Positions 62,196 through 64,000 of a stretch of DNA of 64,000 nucleotides are shown here, one piece after another. Below the pieces are notes generated by a model. That model was not told the DNA's origin. It saw only the letters and a list, made by a program, of their open reading frames with translations, and did not search any database. Numbering within the stretch: position 1 is the stretch's first letter; every line of letters begins with the position of its first letter. Position numbers and translations under genes: made by a program. This DNA is from Roseococcus pinisoli (GTDB lineage Bacteria > Pseudomonadota > Alphaproteobacteria > Acetobacterales > Acetobacteraceae): assembly GCF_018413645.1 (NCBI RefSeq), contig NZ_JAHCDA010000001.1, positions 1,116,001 to 1,180,000 of the forward strand, in the 5' to 3' direction.

Positions 62196-62516
62196 ATGGT
62201 AGCCGCTGTCCCGCAGATGACGGCCTCGACCCTCTGGGAGCGCGCCCGCGGCTGGCGCTGGCCCGGCGTGGCGATGCGCACCATCGCCGCGATCCTCGGC
62301 GGGTACGCCCTCGGCGCGCTGGCCTCCGTGGTCTGCGCCACGCTGCTGCCGCTCGAGCGCGCCGAGGCGGTGATGACGGGCATGCTGCTCAGCTTCGCCG
62401 TCTATGCGGGCGCCGTGGTCTGGGTCTTCGCCGCGCGCACCGCGCTGCGGGCCTGGGTCGGCCTGCTGATCCCCATGGCGGTCCTTGCCGCCGCTGCCTG
62501 GATGACCTGGCCATGA
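62196..62516 (+). CDS. DUF3649 membrane protein (iron-uptake locus)
   Basis: This 106-aa protein has three TM spans (AILGGYALGALASVVCATLL; MLLSFAVYAGAVVWVFAA; LLIPMAVLAAAAWMTW). DUF3649 proteins are found beside PepSY proteins and TonB-dependent siderophore receptors. It overlaps the PepSY gene by ATGA. The start is uncertain between ATG 62196 and 62217; neither has a good ribosome-binding site. Confidence 0.8.
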   Translation: MVAAVPQMTASTLWERARGWRWPGVAMRTIAAILGGYALGALASVVCATLLPLERAEAVMTGMLLSFAVYAGAVVWVFAARTALRAWVGLLIPMAVLAAAAWMTWP

Positions 62517-64000
62517 AGAACGGTTTCCGCCAGTCGATGGCGTGGCTGCACACCTGGTCCGGCCTGCTCGTCGGCTGGATCCTCTTCGCCGTCTTCCTCA
62601 CGGGCACCGCCAGCTACTTCAAGGGCGAGATCTCGCAGTGGATGCGGCCGGAGCTGCATGCCTCCGCGGCCGGCCCCGAGGCCGCGGCCGAGCTCGCCGT
62701 GAATGCGCTGCGCCAGATCGCGCCGCGGTCCAACACCTGGTCTGTCGGCCTGCCGCAGGAGCGCGACCCGATCATCCGCGTCTTCTGGCGCTCGCCCGAG
62801 GCCCGGCGCTTCCAGAATGCGATCCTCGACCCCGTCTCGGGCGAGCGGGTGGACTCGCGCCAGACGCGCGGCGGCGATTTCTTCTACCGCTTCCACTTCG
62901 AGCTCCACATGCAGCCCATCTGGGGCCGCTGGGTCGTGGGCTTCTGCGCGATGATGATGCTGGTGGCGATCATCAGCGGCGTCATCACGCACCGGCGCAT
63001 CTTCGCCGACTTCTTCACCTTCCGCCCCGGCAAGGCGCCACAGCGCTCCTGGCTGGATGCGCACAACGCCATGGCGGTGCTCGCGCTGCCCTATCACCTG
63101 ATGATCACCTACACGGGTCTCATCACGCTGATGCTGATGTACATGCCCTGGGGGATCGACGCCGCCTATAACGGCAACCGCCAGGCCTTCTTCGCCGAGG
63201 CGGTGGGCTCGCCCCCGCCGCCGCGTGCCGCGGGCCGGCCCGGCGAGCTCGTCGCGATCGGCCCGCTGGTGGCCGAGGCGGCGCGGCAATGGGGCGAGCA
63301 GGGCGTTGCGCGCCTCACCGTGCACAACCCGACCGATGCGAATTCCGTGGTGCAGATCAGCCGCGGCGATGCGGGCCGCCTGTCGATGAACCCGCAGACG
63401 ATCGTCTTCAACGGCACGACCGGCGAGCGCACCTCCGAGACGGGCGGCGACGGCGCGGCGGCGGCCACGCGCGGCGTCACCTACGGGCTGCATCTGGGCC
63501 GCTTCGCCGGGCCTGTGATGCGCGCGCTGTTCTTTCTTTCGGGCCTCGCCGGCACGGGTATGGTGGCGACGGGCCTCATCCTCTGGGCCGCGAAGCACCG
63601 CCAGAAGCGCGCGGCCACCGCCAAGCCGGGCTTCGGCCAGCGCCTCGTGGACACGTTGAATGTCGCCACGATCGCGGGGCTGCCCATTGCGATGGCCGGC
63701 TTCTTCTGGGCGAACCGCCTGCTGCCGCTCGACATCGCCGCCCGTCCGGACTGGGAGATACGGGTGTTCTTCGGCCTCTGGGTCGCGTCGCTGCTGCATG
63801 CGCTGATCCGGCCGCTGCGGCGCGCCTGGATCGAGCAGTTCGCCTTCGCGGCCTTCCTCGGCCTGGCGATCCCACTGCTCAACGCGCTGACGACGCAGCG
63901 CCACCTCGGCGTGTCGCTGCCCCAGGGCGACTGGGCGATGGCGGGGATGGATCTCGGCCTCGCCGGCATGGGCGCGCTGATGGGCGCCATCGCCTGGAAA
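62513..64000 (+). CDS. PepSY-associated TM protein (ferrisiderophore reductase type), 3' end outside window
   Basis: 496 codons are visible and the frame is still open at the window end. It has an N-terminal helix WLHTWSGLLVGWILFAVFLT with the conserved His, a periplasmic PepSY part, FELHMQPIWGRWVVGF, the HNAMAVLALPYHLMITYTGL segment and further TM spans. The conserved histidines fit a haem-binding PiuB/FoxB-type protein, some of which reduce iron in the periplasm to free it from siderophores. It is coupled to DUF3649 and lies behind Fur-like boxes. Confidence 0.88.
   Translation, partial: MKNGFRQSMAWLHTWSGLLVGWILFAVFLTGTASYFKGEISQWMRPELHASAAGPEAAAELAVNALRQIAPRSNTWSVGLPQERDPIIRVFWRSPEARRFQNAILDPVSGERVDSRQTRGGDFFYRFHFELHMQPIWGRWVVGFCAMMMLVAIISGVITHRRIFADFFTFRPGKAPQRSWLDAHNAMAVLALPYHLMITYTGLITLMLMYMPWGIDAAYNGNRQAFFAEAVGSPPPPRAAGRPGELVAIGPLVAEAARQWGEQGVARLTVHNPTDANSVVQISRGDAGRLSMNPQTIVFNGTTGERTSETGGDGAAAATRGVTYGLHLGRFAGPVMRALFFLSGLAGTGMVATGLILWAAKHRQKRAATAKPGFGQRLVDTLNVATIAGLPIAMAGFFWANRLLPLDIAARPDWEIRVFFGLWVASLLHALIRPLRRAWIEQFAFAAFLGLAIPLLNALTTQRHLGVSLPQGDWAMAGMDLGLAGMGALMGAIAWK

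Noticed and set aside
62095-62205. A short frame starting MPCVGKGSS before the DUF3649 gene
   Set aside because: It overlaps the DUF3649 start in another frame, has no ribosome-binding site and no membrane or domain pattern.

Overview
The window is about 70% GC by eye. Its gene content points to an alphaproteobacterium of the Acetobacteraceae, most likely Roseomonas or a close relative. The evidence is a PhyR-NepR-EcfG general stress module (confined to Alphaproteobacteria), an F1-only atpHAGDC operon, four orphan Bug/TctC solute receptors, and very tight ATGA-type gene overlaps. The genus is an inference.

Layout. 1-2.3 kb: end of gloB, then an overlapping GST/cupin/methyltransferase run. 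2.3-14.2 kb: a stress region with nepR, ecfG, phyR, csbD, small envelope proteins, an SbmA/BacA-like ABC protein, a lipid kinase, YihY, a holin-like/DUF883 pair and an AI-2E-type permease. Six sites in this region fit one promoter pattern, GCAAC-N16/17-NGTT, which I propose is the local EcfG promoter; one of them is a palindrome that can fire both ways. 14.2-17.4 kb: a large HWE sensor kinase with a degenerate receiver, then tRNA-Ala(GGC). 17.5-26.9 kb: a 3-oxoacid CoA-transferase pair, two membrane-linked GTPases and the F1 ATP synthase genes. 27-34.2 kb: a ferritin-like protein, a GH10 xylanase, tandem Bug receptors, an orphan pair of peptide-type ABC permeases and a 2-hydroxyacid dehydrogenase.

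34.2-36.8 kb is a foreign AT-rich patch (about 40% GC) holding one 805-aa SIR2 + P-loop NTPase + helical C-terminus protein. This is a stand-alone candidate anti-phage effector, beside the broken remnant of an altronate dehydratase gene. 36.8-46 kb: catabolic and uptake genes (Bug receptor, ugp-type ABC operon, diaminopropionate ammonia-lyase, denD-like dehydrogenase, LivK-type receptor). 46-56.8 kb: housekeeping and envelope genes (quinone oxidoreductase, EamA exporter, hydrolase, MAPEG, phosphoesterase, XpaC/TelA pair, MFS, WecA-like transferase, SLT-SPOR lipoprotein). 56.9-61.1 kb: an IclR-controlled amidase, Bug and cyclase cluster. 61.1-64 kb: a PaiB-like protein whose start lies in an RNA hairpin, then an iron-responsive DUF3649-PepSY locus with two Fur-like boxes, cut by the window end.

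How they work together. PhyR, NepR and EcfG form a partner-switching cascade, the HWE kinase is a plausible input, and the promoter sites mark the small envelope proteins as its output. Most of the rest is uptake and catabolism of organic acids and sugars, typical of a nutritionally flexible environmental bacterium. All motif calls were made by reading; no database search was run.
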